Positions 8,830 to 21,204 of a stretch of DNA of 64,000 bases are shown piece after piece. A program made the position numbers and the translations under genes. How positions within the stretch are numbered: the stretch's first letter is position 1; every line of letters begins with the position of its first letter. Origin of the DNA: Longimycelium tulufanense (GTDB lineage Bacteria > Actinomycetota > Actinomycetes > Mycobacteriales > Pseudonocardiaceae); contig NZ_BMMK01000006.1 in the NCBI RefSeq assembly GCF_014645795.1, positions 124,001 through 188,000 of the forward strand, read 5' to 3'. The notes under the pieces are model-generated. The model was given only the letters and a program-made list of their open reading frames with translations, searched no databases and was not told the DNA's origin.

Positions 8830-9363
8830 ATGTTGGTGCGGGACGTGGACCTGTCCCGGGACTGCGACGCCGTCCTTCGGGTGAACCGCGAGTTCAGCAC
8901 CGAAACCGTCTTCGACGTCCGGTACGTAGACGGCGCTTTCGTACTCCGGGAGACACCCCGGCGGGTCACCAGGGAGTATCCGTTCGACTTCGCCAGCCCG
9001 GGACGGGACCACGCGGTGGTCGCCGTCGTCGATCGCGCGGTGGTCGGCTTCCTCGCGACCAGCTACCAGCGCTGGAACCGGCGGCTGGTGGTCGAGGAGG
9101 TTTTCGTGGACTCCGTGCGGAGGCGGCAGGGCGTCGCGCGGGCGATGGTCGACCGTGTGTTGGCTCGGGCTGGGGAGGTGGGGGCCACGCACCTCTGGCT
9201 GGAAACCAGCAACGTGAACGTGCCCGCGATCCGGGCGTACCAGCGCCTGGGCTTCGAGTTCTGCGTCCTCTCGCTCTACGAGAACACGCCGGCGCGCGGC
9301 GAGATCGCGCTCCACCTGCCACGCGCGGTCGGCGAGCCGCCGCCTACGCGTTGCAGATTCTGA
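8830..9363 (+). CDS. GNAT-family N-acetyltransferase
   Basis: 177 residues. GNAT fold: a central strand AVVGFLATSYQRWNRRLVVEEVFVDSVRR, acetyl-CoA loop RRRQGVARAMVDRVL (the R/Q-x-x-G-x-A motif), and the late LWLETSNVNVPAIRAYQRLGF segment typical of streptothricin-acetyltransferase-like members. ATG 8830 is chosen because GGAGGGGGA lies at 8818-8826 and family proteins start at this strand; an in-frame ATG at 8728 would add 34 residues of weaker character. The acceptor substrate is unknown. Followed 29 bases later by an alpha/beta hydrolase on the same strand, possibly co-transcribed. Confidence 0.85.
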   Translation: MLVRDVDLSRDCDAVLRVNREFSTETVFDVRYVDGAFVLRETPRRVTREYPFDFASPGRDHAVVAVVDRAVVGFLATSYQRWNRRLVVEEVFVDSVRRRQGVARAMVDRVLARAGEVGATHLWLETSNVNVPAIRAYQRLGFEFCVLSLYENTPARGEIALHLPRAVGEPPPTRCRF

Positions 9364-9392
9364 GTAGTCGAATCCGACCTGGGGAATGAGAT

Positions 9393-10175
9393 ATGCCATC
9401 CGTCCGGCTTCCTGGCAGCACAGTGCAGTACGGCGTCACGGGTGAGGGGCCTGGTCTCGTGCTCGTGCACGGCGCCAGCGGTGACGCGGAGAGCAACTGG
9501 AGCCACCTGGTCGACAGGTTCAGCGACCAGCGCACCGTGATGACACCGAACCTCTCCGGCAGCGGGAACACGACCGACGGTGGCGGGCCGCTCACCCTCG
9601 ACATGCTCGTCGAACAGGTCGCGGCTGTGGGGCAGGCCGGTACGGCTGGCCCGGTCGATCTGGTGGGTTTCTCGCTCGGGGCGGTGGTCGCCGCCGCCGC
9701 GGCGGCGAAGCATCCAGAGCTCGTGCGACGGCTCGTCCTGGTGGGTGGCTGGGTGCGCCATGACGACCCACGCCAGCAGCTCAACTTCCTGCTGTGGCGG
9801 CAGCTGTGGGAGAACGACCGCAGTCTGTTCGTCCGGCTCCAGCACCTGACCGGGTTCAGCGCGGCGTACCTCGACCGGCTCGGGCACGCTGGGTTGGCGC
9901 GTTCGCTGGCGAGCGCGGCGCCGGCGCCCGGCACCGGACGGCATATCGACCTCGCGCTGCGGGCGGACATCCGGGACCGGGTTCACCTGGTCACCGTGCC
10001 GACGCTGGTGATCGGCCTGGGCCAGGACCAGATGGTGCCGGTGGAGCACAGCAGGGACCTGCACAAGGGCATCCCCGGCAGCCGGTACGAGGAGCTGGAC
10101 ACCGGGCACACGGTGATGGCGGAGCGGCCGGACGAGTTCGCCACCCTGCTCCGCGATTTCCTTCTCGAGGACTGA
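9393..10175 (+). CDS. alpha/beta-fold hydrolase
   Basis: 260 residues with a complete alpha/beta-hydrolase layout: oxyanion HGASGD near residue 28, nucleophile elbow VGFSLGAVV (Ser near 94), acid residue in TLVIGLGQDQMVP, and catalytic His in LDTGHTVMAERP near the end. A helical lid lies between (about 120-200). It is probably a soluble esterase or related hydrolase; no specificity-defining motif is evident. It follows the GNAT gene closely. A perfect hairpin lies 70 bases downstream. Confidence 0.88.
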   Translation: MPSVRLPGSTVQYGVTGEGPGLVLVHGASGDAESNWSHLVDRFSDQRTVMTPNLSGSGNTTDGGGPLTLDMLVEQVAAVGQAGTAGPVDLVGFSLGAVVAAAAAAKHPELVRRLVLVGGWVRHDDPRQQLNFLLWRQLWENDRSLFVRLQHLTGFSAAYLDRLGHAGLARSLASAAPAPGTGRHIDLALRADIRDRVHLVTVPTLVIGLGQDQMVPVEHSRDLHKGIPGSRYEELDTGHTVMAERPDEFATLLRDFLLED

Positions 10176-10244
10176 GTTGCCGAGCGGTCGCTGACCTCGG
10201 ATCGGGTCCCTCAGCCCGAACCACTCGTCGGCCGCCCGGCCTTC

Positions 10245-10279
10245 GTGGTGCTGGTGGCCGTGAACAGCCACCAGCACCA
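10245..10279 (+). terminator. terminator hairpin between convergent genes
   Basis: Perfect 14-bp stem GTGGTGCTGGTGGC (10245-10258) / GCCACCAGCACCAC (10266-10279), loop 7, between the plus-strand hydrolase and the minus-strand PAP2 gene. The rest of 10176-10551 has no recognisable gene. Confidence 0.8.
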
Positions 10280-10551
10280 CGGACAAGCAGTGCACTCGTC
10301 TTCGACGGCTTGCCACCGAATCGGGCTGCCGGCAACATCGGAAACTGCGGAACCCAATTGGTAGCGCCCGCCGGGGAGGCCGGCCTGCATTCGGTGCCAC
10401 GGAGCGAAGGCCATCAGTGTGCTCGGCCGCCCGCTGCCCGCCAATGTCCGTGATGCCGGTTTCCGGAGCCACTCAGGCCCCGCACAGCCGAACCGCGTAC
10501 GAAGGCAGGGAGATCAACCGCGGTTGTGGTCCGCACCACTTTCCGAACAGG

Positions 10552-11169
10552 TCAGCTCACCCGGGGCAGGACGACGGTGGCGTCCTGGTCAGGGCCTTTT
10601 CCCGGCGGGCTCTGGTCATCGGACGAGTCGGACGAGTTCGCGTACCGCTCACGCAGCTTCCCGGCCCCCCACCGGACGACAAACACGGCAACCAGGCCGA
10701 CAAGCCCCCCGACAAGGATGTCGGCGGGCCAGTGCACCCCGACGAAGACACGGGACACCGCGATCAGCAGCGCCGGCACGGCCAGCGCCAGGCCCCACGC
10801 CGCGGACGCGAAGAGGCCGACCACCAGCACCACCGTCAGCGCGGCGGTGGCGTGGTTGCTGGGCAGCGAGGTCCCGGGCGCGTGCGCCATGAGCTGGTGC
10901 ACCGGCCGGGTCTGGAACGGCCGCTGCGACAGGTCCATCCAGCGCAGCACCCGGTTGATGGCGAAGCCCAGCGCCAGCGCGGCGGCAACCTGCCCGGCCA
11001 GCCACAGGTTCTCGACCCGGTTCCGGCCCCGCATGGCCAGCACGGTCACCGCCGCCCCGACCACGAACAACACGTAGATCAGCGGCCCGGCGGCGAACCG
11101 CATGACCGCGTCCAGCGCGGGGCTTTCGCCCGCCAGCCCATTGATCGCGCCGAATACCAGGTCGTTCAA
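10552..11169 (-). CDS. PAP2-superfamily membrane phosphatase
   Basis: 205 residues with about six transmembrane helices and the three acid-phosphatase signatures: RWMDLSQRP (motif 1, Arg replacing the usual Lys), LPSNHATAALTVV (motif 2, PSNH) and SRVFVGVHWPADIL (motif 3). Family members dephosphorylate undecaprenyl pyrophosphate, phosphatidic acid or other lipid phosphates at the outer membrane face. A TTG at 11169 (LNDLVFGAINGLAGE) fits the usual N-terminus; the frame is open further upstream without similarity. The short cytoplasmic C-tail ends DQDATVVLPRVS, sharing TVVLP with the VanW-family protein (see findings). Confidence 0.85.
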   Translation of the reverse strand: MNDLVFGAINGLAGESPALDAVMRFAAGPLIYVLFVVGAAVTVLAMRGRNRVENLWLAGQVAAALALGFAINRVLRWMDLSQRPFQTRPVHQLMAHAPGTSLPSNHATAALTVVLVVGLFASAAWGLALAVPALLIAVSRVFVGVHWPADILVGGLVGLVAVFVVRWGAGKLRERYANSSDSSDDQSPPGKGPDQDATVVLPRVS

Positions 11170-11415
11170 AACTCGGCTACCCCGCTTCCATGAACATCCG
11201 GTGCTTCCACCGTAGGTGATCGTGGCAGGGATGCGCCGCGCGATCCTGGCCACCCCGGTCACGGAACGTGTGTCCTCCAACACCTCCGGGTGAGGTTCGA
11301 GTTCCCCCACTCGTAGATCAACCGGTGCCCTGTGGCACCGCGGTCGCAAACCCGTAGCGACCGCGCAGGGGACGGGCCGCCCACGCACGGCGGTCCCGTT
11401 GATCGAGGGGAGAAC

Positions 11416-12951
11416 ATGAGTCACACCCAGCGTGCGCACCGCGCGCGCAGTAGTGCCCTGGTCGCGGCAACAGCGCTGGTCGGCGGACTGCTCGGGCTGG
11501 CAACCCCGGCCCATGCCGAGCAGGGTGAGCACGCGCCGCTGCTGTACTCGACCGACCCGGTGGCCGCCCGGTTCCACGCCACCGGCCGGCTGGTCAACCC
11601 GAACGGCGTCCACTGCACGGCGACCGTCGTCGCCGGCGAGGGGAAGGTGCGCGCGGACGCGAAGGCGTTGATCGTCACGAACGGCCACTGCGTGTCCGAC
11701 AGCATGGGCACCAACGAGGTGCGCGTCGACTCCTCAGCCGAGGAAGGCCGCGCCAACTGGCGCTTCACCCCGGCGTACTTCATCGACACCAAGGACGAGC
11801 ACCGCACCTTCGGCGTCAAGCAGGTCAGGTACGCCACCATGAAGTCGGTCGACGTCGCGGTCATCGAACTCGACACCACCTACGGCGAGCTCGCCAAGAT
11901 CGACGTCGAGCCGATGCGGCTGGACGCCGAAACGCCCAAGTCCGGTTCCCCGGTCGAGCTGGTGCACGCCCCGCTGAACGGCACCCCGCCGGGCGAGACC
12001 TACCTGCGGTACTCCAAGTGTCAGGTCGGCGCCCCCACGAACGTCGCCGAGGGCCAGTGGTTGTGGCACGACTCGTTGCCGAACAACTGCAAGGGCATCA
12101 AGGGGGGTTCGTCCGGGTCGCCGATGGTGCGCGCCGACAAGGACCGCATCGTCGCCCTGGTCAACACGACCGTGGAGCGCGGCTACCTCGGCGAGTGCAT
12201 GCTCGGCCGGCCGTGTGAGGCCAAGCCGGACGGCGTGGTGGCCAAGGAGGGCATGTCCTACGCGATTCGCGTCGCCCCGTTCGCGGGCTGCTTCGTCGGC
12301 GGCAGCTTCGACCTGCGTGCGCCCAGGTGCCAGCTCGACCCCGGCCAGCGGATCACCACCACCGACTACACCCTTGCCACCAAGTCGAAGGTGCCGCAGC
12401 AGGACGGCGGTCTGGCTCCGGCGCGCTGGAAGACCGAGCTGGACGGCAAGGGCTTCACGCACGCGCAGGCGAAGGTGATCCCGTTCGGCGCCGGGAGCTG
12501 CGCCGACCCCAAGGGCTACGGGAAGGTCTTCTCGCTGCAGGACCGACCGGTGTTCGACGACCCGGTGCCGCAGCGGGAGAACTTCTACGTGCTGTGCGTC
12601 GTTGCCGGTCCGTCCCCGAAGTACGGCGAGGGCTGGCAGCCGCACCGGTTCGCCTCGATGGACGGGCTGCGCGTCGATGACACTCCGCCCACCGTGGAGA
12701 CCAAGCTGGATGTGTGGGAGATGGATGAGGGCTGGCGCGTGGACCCGATCTTCCGGCCGTGGGAGATCACCGGCTACGAGATCAAGTACGGCCCGCGCGA
12801 CAAGACCGACTGCGCCGACCCCGAGGGCTACCGGCCCTACTTCCGGATCCCGACGTACCTGAAGAAGTCCGAGGCGCCGTGGCGGTACTGCGCGGTGGGC
12901 CTGGACCACGCCGACAACAAGACCAAGCCCAAGGTGCTCGACCTGGGCTGA
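11416..12951 (+). CDS. large secreted trypsin-like serine protease
   Basis: 511 residues. Start ATG 11416 has GAGGGGAGA at 11405-11413. Signal peptide with cleavage after AHA (residue 34). The S1-type domain shows His91 (IVTNGHCVS), a likely Asp146 (KSVDVAVIELD) and Ser233 in GIKGGSSGSPMV, where Ser replaces the usual Asp before the nucleophile. After about residue 290 comes an extra C-terminal region of about 220 residues with scattered cysteines, not a domain I recognise. Exported protease of unknown target, with a strong terminator downstream. Confidence 0.82.
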   Translation: MSHTQRAHRARSSALVAATALVGGLLGLATPAHAEQGEHAPLLYSTDPVAARFHATGRLVNPNGVHCTATVVAGEGKVRADAKALIVTNGHCVSDSMGTNEVRVDSSAEEGRANWRFTPAYFIDTKDEHRTFGVKQVRYATMKSVDVAVIELDTTYGELAKIDVEPMRLDAETPKSGSPVELVHAPLNGTPPGETYLRYSKCQVGAPTNVAEGQWLWHDSLPNNCKGIKGGSSGSPMVRADKDRIVALVNTTVERGYLGECMLGRPCEAKPDGVVAKEGMSYAIRVAPFAGCFVGGSFDLRAPRCQLDPGQRITTTDYTLATKSKVPQQDGGLAPARWKTELDGKGFTHAQAKVIPFGAGSCADPKGYGKVFSLQDRPVFDDPVPQRENFYVLCVVAGPSPKYGEGWQPHRFASMDGLRVDDTPPTVETKLDVWEMDEGWRVDPIFRPWEITGYEIKYGPRDKTDCADPEGYRPYFRIPTYLKKSEAPWRYCAVGLDHADNKTKPKVLDLG

Positions 12952-12962
12952 TGCGTGGTGGG

Positions 12963-12999
12963 AACGGCCGGGTGCGGGTGAGACGTGCCCGGCCGTTTC
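12963..12999 (+). terminator. terminator hairpin after the large protease gene
   Basis: AACGGCCGGG (12963-12972) pairs perfectly with CCCGGCCGTT (12988-12997), followed by T-containing sequence, 12 bases after the stop codon. Confidence 0.85.
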
Positions 13000-13175
13000 G
13001 TATGCGGACCGTCCGGCAATTCCGCTCGACCAGGCCGTATCAGCCGCAAGCTTGCCGCCGAGCAGGGCGAAATGATCAATTACCGCCCGATGTGCCGACG
13101 GCCGGCAGCGAGATCAAAAACGTCGGCCGAACTCGAACACGTTCGGCGATCCTTACCGTCCCCGAGAAATGGGAT

Positions 13176-13220
13176 ACCCCGCGGTGCTGCCAGGTCGGGG
13201 GTCCGACAGCACCGCGGGGT
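13176..13220. terminator. second strong hairpin, orphan
   Basis: Perfect 14-bp stem ACCCCGCGGTGCTG (13176-13189) / CAGCACCGCGGGGT (13207-13220), loop 17. It lies about 225 bases after the protease stop with no gene between. It could be a back-up terminator, or the 3' end of a small RNA from 13000-13220. Confidence 0.6.
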
Positions 13221-13269
13221 CGCTAGGAACATCGCTCCGCCACTCTTTTGCGTTACACCCGAAGGGGTT

Positions 13270-13285
13270 TGTGACCCAGGTCACT
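13270..13285. promoter_or_regulatory. CRP/FNR-type operator-like palindrome
   Basis: TGTGACCCAGGTCACT matches the actinobacterial CRP-family consensus TGTGA-N6-TCACA at nine of ten fixed positions. It lies between two terminator-like hairpins and is not directly upstream of any gene I recognise. Confidence 0.45.
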
Positions 13286-13346
13286 GCCGCGCGAGCGACA
13301 ACGCACGGTTTTCAACTTTCACCACATCGAGCACACCAAGAAAGGA

Positions 13347-13385
13347 GAGCGGCCTCGGTGCGCGGGAGGTGCACCGAGGCCGCTC
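13347..13385 (-). terminator. terminator hairpin after the 48-residue gene
   Basis: Perfect 15-bp stem GAGCGGCCTCGGTGC (13347-13361) / GCACCGAGGCCGCTC (13371-13385), loop 9. On the minus strand it is followed by TCCTTTCTT, a fair U-tract, about 70 bases beyond the stop codon at 13458. Confidence 0.85.
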
Positions 13386-13457
13386 GAGCCTCCGCGGGTG
13401 CCGCGACGGCGAGGGCATGCCCGGTCGAGGGTGGGCGGCCATCGCGGCGAACCTTCC

Positions 13458-13604
13458 TCAGCGGAGGGAGTTCACCTGCTGCTGCGCGATCACCATCAGT
13501 TCGTGCCGCAGCGCCGGCGTGGCGGCGGAGTCGATGGCACGCGCGACTGCGCGGCGGGTCCGGGACTTGGCGCGGCGGGCACGAAGCTTCGCGGCCAGGT
13601 TCAT
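13458..13604 (-). CDS. small basic protein (48 aa), conserved in related actinobacteria
   Basis: MNLAAKLRARRAKSRTRRAV continues with AIDSAATPALRHELMVIAQQ. It is a lysine/arginine-rich amphipathic helix, then a linker and a second helix. Short proteins opening with M-N-x-x-x-x-x-R-A-R-R-A occur widely in Pseudonocardiaceae and mycobacteria, as far as I recall; no function is known. The ATG at 13604 has the purine stretch GAAAGAA upstream, and the gene ends in a strong terminator, which supports a real short transcript. Possible nucleic-acid or membrane binding is only inference from charge. Confidence 0.7.
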   Translation of the reverse strand: MNLAAKLRARRAKSRTRRAVARAIDSAATPALRHELMVIAQQQVNSLR

Positions 13605-14513
13605 CGGGTTCTTTCGCCCCCTTGGCGTTGGGATGTCCACCTGTCTCGTGGTGCTCCACCAGTATGCAACATCGAAACGAGTGCTTGCACCCGATTCTTC
13701 GGTGAGCTGGGGCACAGACCGACGATTCATCGGCGATCTACCAGGAAACCCCGGCTGTCTTTCGGTCAAACCTGTGATTTGACGAACAGGCGGTAACGTC
13801 GGGAAAGGTGCTCGGGTGAACGTGCCGCGACAGAGCGTGCACAGCGTGCGGCACTACTGATCGACTCAAACGCATCCAGGCTCGTTGCTGGGACGGACGG
13901 GGCGGTAGCAGCCGGCAACATCGTGAGCCGAGAAAACCGCTGCGGGGAGAAGAGGCACCGCAGGCCAGTTGAGAGACGGGCCAGCCCCACGGCGGGGCCA
14001 GCACATCCGCGCTCCGCCCATGGGGAGTCCCAGGTGTTCTGTCCGGTGCGGAGGCAGCTGGCAGGTAGGGCCGCCGAGGGCGGTGTAGTGCCCGTGACGT
14101 TGTCGATGTGCAGCCATCGGGGAAGGCGGCCCGACCGCTCGTCCGATCTGTCGTCCGCGGCGCACCCGCGCACCGCGGACCAAGATCAGTTGGCTGGGAC
14201 CCTCATCGCGGCGCACTGTCCAGACACGTTCTCACCGAAGGGGAATCAGCCGAGCATCCCGCTTGCTCCCCAGAAGCAGGCACCGAACTCGGAACCGCTC
14301 GACGGTGCATGTTCGGCGCACGAGCAGCAGCGATCACCGCCCCACCCCGAAATCCCCGAACTCCGATCGACCGTCTGTCGGGGACAGGACGCACAACCGG
14401 CGCAAATCCGCCACCGCCAATGAGACCGGTGATCGCTCAGCCTCTTCTCCGCGCCTGCCGCCGATCGGTTCAGGACGGTTGCGGGCACTTCACGATCAGA
14501 GTTGGCTGGCAAT
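13605..14513. other. 909-base intergenic stretch, no gene recognised
   Basis: Multiple overlapping open frames exist on both strands, but their translations are arginine/proline/serine-rich shadows without family resemblance, and none has a good ribosome site. The left end must hold the promoter of the 48-residue gene; the right end holds the leader of the SIMPL-domain gene. Confidence 0.5.
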
Positions 14514-15128
14514 ATGGCTGAAGTCGTGACCAAGGGATCCGGCGAAGTAGAACGCATTGCGGACCGCGCGCGGCTGTGGGTGAGCTTCGCCGCGACCGGC
14601 AACACCCGTGCCGAGGCGGTGAACGCCCTCAACGCCCGGCTCGCCGATGTCGAGACCCTGCTCGACACCAGCGCGGTGGAGGTGCGCTCCCGGCACCTGT
14701 CCGTTTTCGAGAACTGGCAACGCCGACGCATGGTCGGCGCCCGCGCCGAGCAGCACTACGTGCTGCGGGTCTCCGACCTGACGGTGCTGGCGGACCTGGT
14801 CAGCCGGCTGCTCACGGCCGAACCAGCAAGTTTCAACGGCCCCGACTGGGAGCTGTCCGACGACGCCGACGCCGTCCGCGACGCCCAGCGCGAGGCGGTG
14901 GCGGACGCACGCCGCCGTGCCGAGGGCTACGCCGACGCGCTCGGCACCCGCCTCGGCCCTCTTCTCCGGCTGAGCGACGGCTACGAGGGCGGGGGCGGCT
15001 TCGCCCCGATGGCCGCCGCCGCGCCGCGCGCCCACCAGGAGTCCGTGGACGTCAGCAACCTGAACCTGGAGCCGCAGCTGGTCACGGTCTCGGCGAGCTG
15101 CACCACCGCCTGGTCGCTGCTGGACTGA
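14514..15128 (+). CDS. SIMPL-domain (DUF541) protein
   Basis: 204 residues. It opens VTKGSGEVERIADRARLWVSF, the typical first strands of the SIMPL/DUF541 fold, followed by an Ala-rich helix (AEAVNALNARLADVETLL), a central helix with DAQREAVADARRRAEGYADA, and the final strand LVTVSASCTTAWSL. SIMPL proteins are usually periplasmic or surface oligomers of unclear function; this one lacks a signal peptide, so it is predicted cytoplasmic. ATG 14514 is preferred over the in-frame TTG at 14502. Single gene, no strong ribosome site. Confidence 0.82.
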   Translation: MAEVVTKGSGEVERIADRARLWVSFAATGNTRAEAVNALNARLADVETLLDTSAVEVRSRHLSVFENWQRRRMVGARAEQHYVLRVSDLTVLADLVSRLLTAEPASFNGPDWELSDDADAVRDAQREAVADARRRAEGYADALGTRLGPLLRLSDGYEGGGGFAPMAAAAPRAHQESVDVSNLNLEPQLVTVSASCTTAWSLLD

Positions 15129-15247
15129 CCCGCCGCCCGGCCACCGAGCCGGGCCGGCCGCTGGCCGGGTTCAGCCCTGGGCGGAAGCCCCTCAGCCGGC
15201 GGCGAAAACCCTTCCGCCGGGCACGCTCGGCGTGATCCCGTGGGCAC

Positions 15248-15490
15248 ATGAGTACTTCGAAGCAAGCCCTGGTGTTGTACGTGGTGGGCGGCGGGGAGAT
15301 CTGGCTCGCGTTGTCCCCGGAGGGCGCCGCCGAGGCGGAGCCCCGGCTGAGCCAGTACCTCCGGAGCGGGGTCACGCAGAACGTCACCGGCGCGGACGGC
15401 ACCGCGATGGCGGTCAACTTCGCGCACGTCGTCGCCGCCTACATCACGACCGAAGGCGTGCCCAAGGGAACCGTCGGCTACAACCGATGA
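15248..15490 (+). CDS. small protein of unknown function (80 aa)
   Basis: Reads MSTSKQALVLYVVGGGEIWL, then SPEGAAEAEPRLSQYL and a final VNFAHVVAAYITTE region: an alpha/beta mini-fold with no membrane segment. The codon usage is normal for the window and the start ATG is the first in the frame. I do not recognise a named family. It lies between SIMPL and the convergent glfT2 gene; the remaining 280 bases to glfT2 show no gene. Confidence 0.6.
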   Translation: MSTSKQALVLYVVGGGEIWLALSPEGAAEAEPRLSQYLRSGVTQNVTGADGTAMAVNFAHVVAAYITTEGVPKGTVGYNR

Positions 15491-15772
15491 AACACGGACC
15501 ACGACCGGCCGCGTGAACCCACGGAGCAGGCGGCAGAAGCTCAGGCCCGGCAACAAGATCCGGCAACCGCACAGCGGCTGATCGCGCCGTGCCACGACGT
15601 GTCACAGAGAACACGAGGACAGCGCCCACCGGAGGCGACCACGAGCGATCGCCGCTACGTGTCGCCGGTGACGGAACTCGTGGTTGCCAACCGGGTACCG
15701 GTGTACGAGCACCGCACGTCCACCGCGCAGCACCTGCGCGTCAGCTCCACAAAGGCGTTTCAGACCAACAGA

Positions 15773-17746
15773 TCAGTCGTTCTCGAACACCTTGCGCCAG
15801 GACTCCACCGAGGACAGCTCCGGCAGGGCCGCCCGGTACTGCTCCTTCAGCCGCGGCCACTCCTTGACCAGGCGCCGGTAGTTCCGCACCGCCCTGGCCG
15901 CGAGCTGACGGAACACCTTCGGGTCGCGGCGACGGAACGCCACGCCACTGCCGTCCGCGTTCGACACGGTCGCGCTGTCCAGGTTGCCCAACAGGAACCA
16001 GCGCGCGTTGGTCGCCGGGATGTTGATCTGCGGGCGGTCCGCCGCGCTCGGCTCCGGGTCACTCAGGTTGTGCAGCAACGCCTTCGACGCGCGAGCCGCG
16101 ATCACCGCCGGGTTCACCGGCGGCCTGAGCAGCCGCTCGGCGCGCACCATGTCGAAGGTCGGCGGTGGGAACTCCCGTGCCGAGGGCAGGATCTGCGCGT
16201 CGGCGTAGTTCTTGCGCAGCTTCTGCACCTCCGGCAGGGCGCTGCGCAGCGACTCGAACAGCCGTTCCGGCCCGGCCAGGAAGTCCTCGATCGCCTTCTG
16301 CTGCACCGCGACCGTGGAGTACTCCATCGACAGCAGGTGCCGCAGCGACAGCTTTAGGCCCTGCTTCAGCAGGGTCGCCCGCACGTCGTAGGGGCTGTGC
16401 AGCGCGGCCATGATCAGCCGGTTGCGGACGTGGAAGTACGCCGTCCAGTCGGTGGCGTCGTCCTTGTCCGTCCACGGCATGTGCCACACCGCCGAGCCGG
16501 GCAGGGTGACCGTCGGGAAGCCGTTCTCCAGCGCCCGCAACGAGTACTCGGAGTCGTCCCACTTGATGAACAACGGCAGCGGCAGGCCGGAGCGGCGCAC
16601 CACCTCGCGCGGGAACAGACACATCCACCACCCGTTGTAGGTGGCGTTGATGCGGGCGTGCAGTTCCTCGGTCTCCCGCAGCGTCTCCTCGCTGAAGTCG
16701 TGGTCGGTGACCGCCCCCGGGGCTGCCCGCCACATGCAGCTGGACAGGTCGACGACCTCACCCATGCTGTGCAGCCGCGACCGCGCCTGCAGGTTGAGCA
16801 TCTGGCTGCCGACGATCACCGGCTGCGCGAGCGAGCGGGCGAACGCGTTGGCCCGCAGCAGGCTCTCCGGCTCCAGCCGGATGTCGTCGTCGAGCAGCAC
16901 GATCTGCTCGGTGTCGGTCTTCTCGAAACCCTCGTAGAGGGCGCGGGTGAAGCCGCCGGAGCCGCCCATGTTCTCCTGCTCGAGAACCTCGAGCCGGGTG
17001 CCGAGCTTGCGGGCGGTGGCGTTGAACCCCTCCTGGTCGCGCACCCTGCGGTTGCCCTGGTCGACCACGAAGACCTTGGCCACCACGTCCAGCACGGCCG
17101 GATCCTCGGCCAGCGCGGCCAGCACGGTGACGCAGTCGGCGGGCCGGTTGAAGGTGCAGATGCCGACCGACAGCTTCTGCTCGGGCAGGTCCTGGTCGGT
17201 GGTCCAGGCCGCTTCCTTGATCTCCAGCTGGCTGTCGTCGGTGAAGGCGTCGAACCAGATCCAGCCGCCGTCCTCGAACGGCGCCAGCGCCACCCGGAAC
17301 TCCAGGCTGCTCCAGCTCTTGACGCTGCGCACCGCCTTGCCGTGCAGGTGAACGATGTCACCGTTGGGCTTGGAGCGGTAGACGTCGACCCGGCCGGCGC
17401 CTCGCACCGCCAGCCGCAGCACGACTTCCTCGATCTTGGTCCAGCGCTTCCAGTAGCTGGCGGGGAAGGCGTTGAAGTAGGAGGCGAAGGACACCCGGGC
17501 CGAGGGCGGCACCGTGATCGCCCGGCGGGAGCCGACGTGGCTGTGCACGTTCTGCGGCTCGTCGAGGTACAGCGGCCGGACGTCCAGCGGGTCCTCGTCC
17601 CGCGGCAGGATGACTCGCTGCAGGACGCGGTTCGCCGGGACGACCACCCCGCGGGCGGCAACCCGGGCCGAGGCCACATCGCTGAGCTTGCTGTCCGGCG
17701 CGGCCTCGGCCGTCGACGGCGGTGTCTTGCCGGCCTGCTGGGTCAC
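15773..17746 (-). CDS. glfT2: galactofuranosyltransferase GlfT2
   Basis: 657 residues, close to mycobacterial GlfT2 (about 637). This GT-A (GT2) polymerase adds alternating beta-1,5/1,6 galactofuranose from UDP-Galf to the galactan of arabinogalactan on decaprenyl-PP-linked primer, at the inner membrane face. Visible: an N-terminal beta-sandwich (about 40-190), the GT-A start LSVGICTFNRPADCVTVL, acceptor loop ENMGGSGGFTRAL, metal motif LLDDDIRLEPE, second catalytic WDDSEYSL and the HMPW histidine. The GTG start at 17746 comes 3 bases after the glf stop, with GAGAGG upstream. Last gene of the galactan operon. Confidence 0.95.
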   Translation of the reverse strand: MTQQAGKTPPSTAEAAPDSKLSDVASARVAARGVVVPANRVLQRVILPRDEDPLDVRPLYLDEPQNVHSHVGSRRAITVPPSARVSFASYFNAFPASYWKRWTKIEEVVLRLAVRGAGRVDVYRSKPNGDIVHLHGKAVRSVKSWSSLEFRVALAPFEDGGWIWFDAFTDDSQLEIKEAAWTTDQDLPEQKLSVGICTFNRPADCVTVLAALAEDPAVLDVVAKVFVVDQGNRRVRDQEGFNATARKLGTRLEVLEQENMGGSGGFTRALYEGFEKTDTEQIVLLDDDIRLEPESLLRANAFARSLAQPVIVGSQMLNLQARSRLHSMGEVVDLSSCMWRAAPGAVTDHDFSEETLRETEELHARINATYNGWWMCLFPREVVRRSGLPLPLFIKWDDSEYSLRALENGFPTVTLPGSAVWHMPWTDKDDATDWTAYFHVRNRLIMAALHSPYDVRATLLKQGLKLSLRHLLSMEYSTVAVQQKAIEDFLAGPERLFESLRSALPEVQKLRKNYADAQILPSAREFPPPTFDMVRAERLLRPPVNPAVIAARASKALLHNLSDPEPSAADRPQINIPATNARWFLLGNLDSATVSNADGSGVAFRRRDPKVFRQLAARAVRNYRRLVKEWPRLKEQYRAALPELSSVESWRKVFEND

Positions 17747-17749
17747 CTC

Positions 17750-21200
<3,451 letters not shown>

Positions 21201-21204
<4 letters not shown>

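Noticed and set aside
9276-10472. Long minus-strand frame across the alpha/beta hydrolase
   Set aside because: Covers a clear hydrolase with catalytic motifs on the plus strand; the translation has no domain pattern.
13866-14216. Minus-strand frame of 116 codons in the empty stretch
   Set aside because: Composition and lack of a start signal suggest non-coding DNA.
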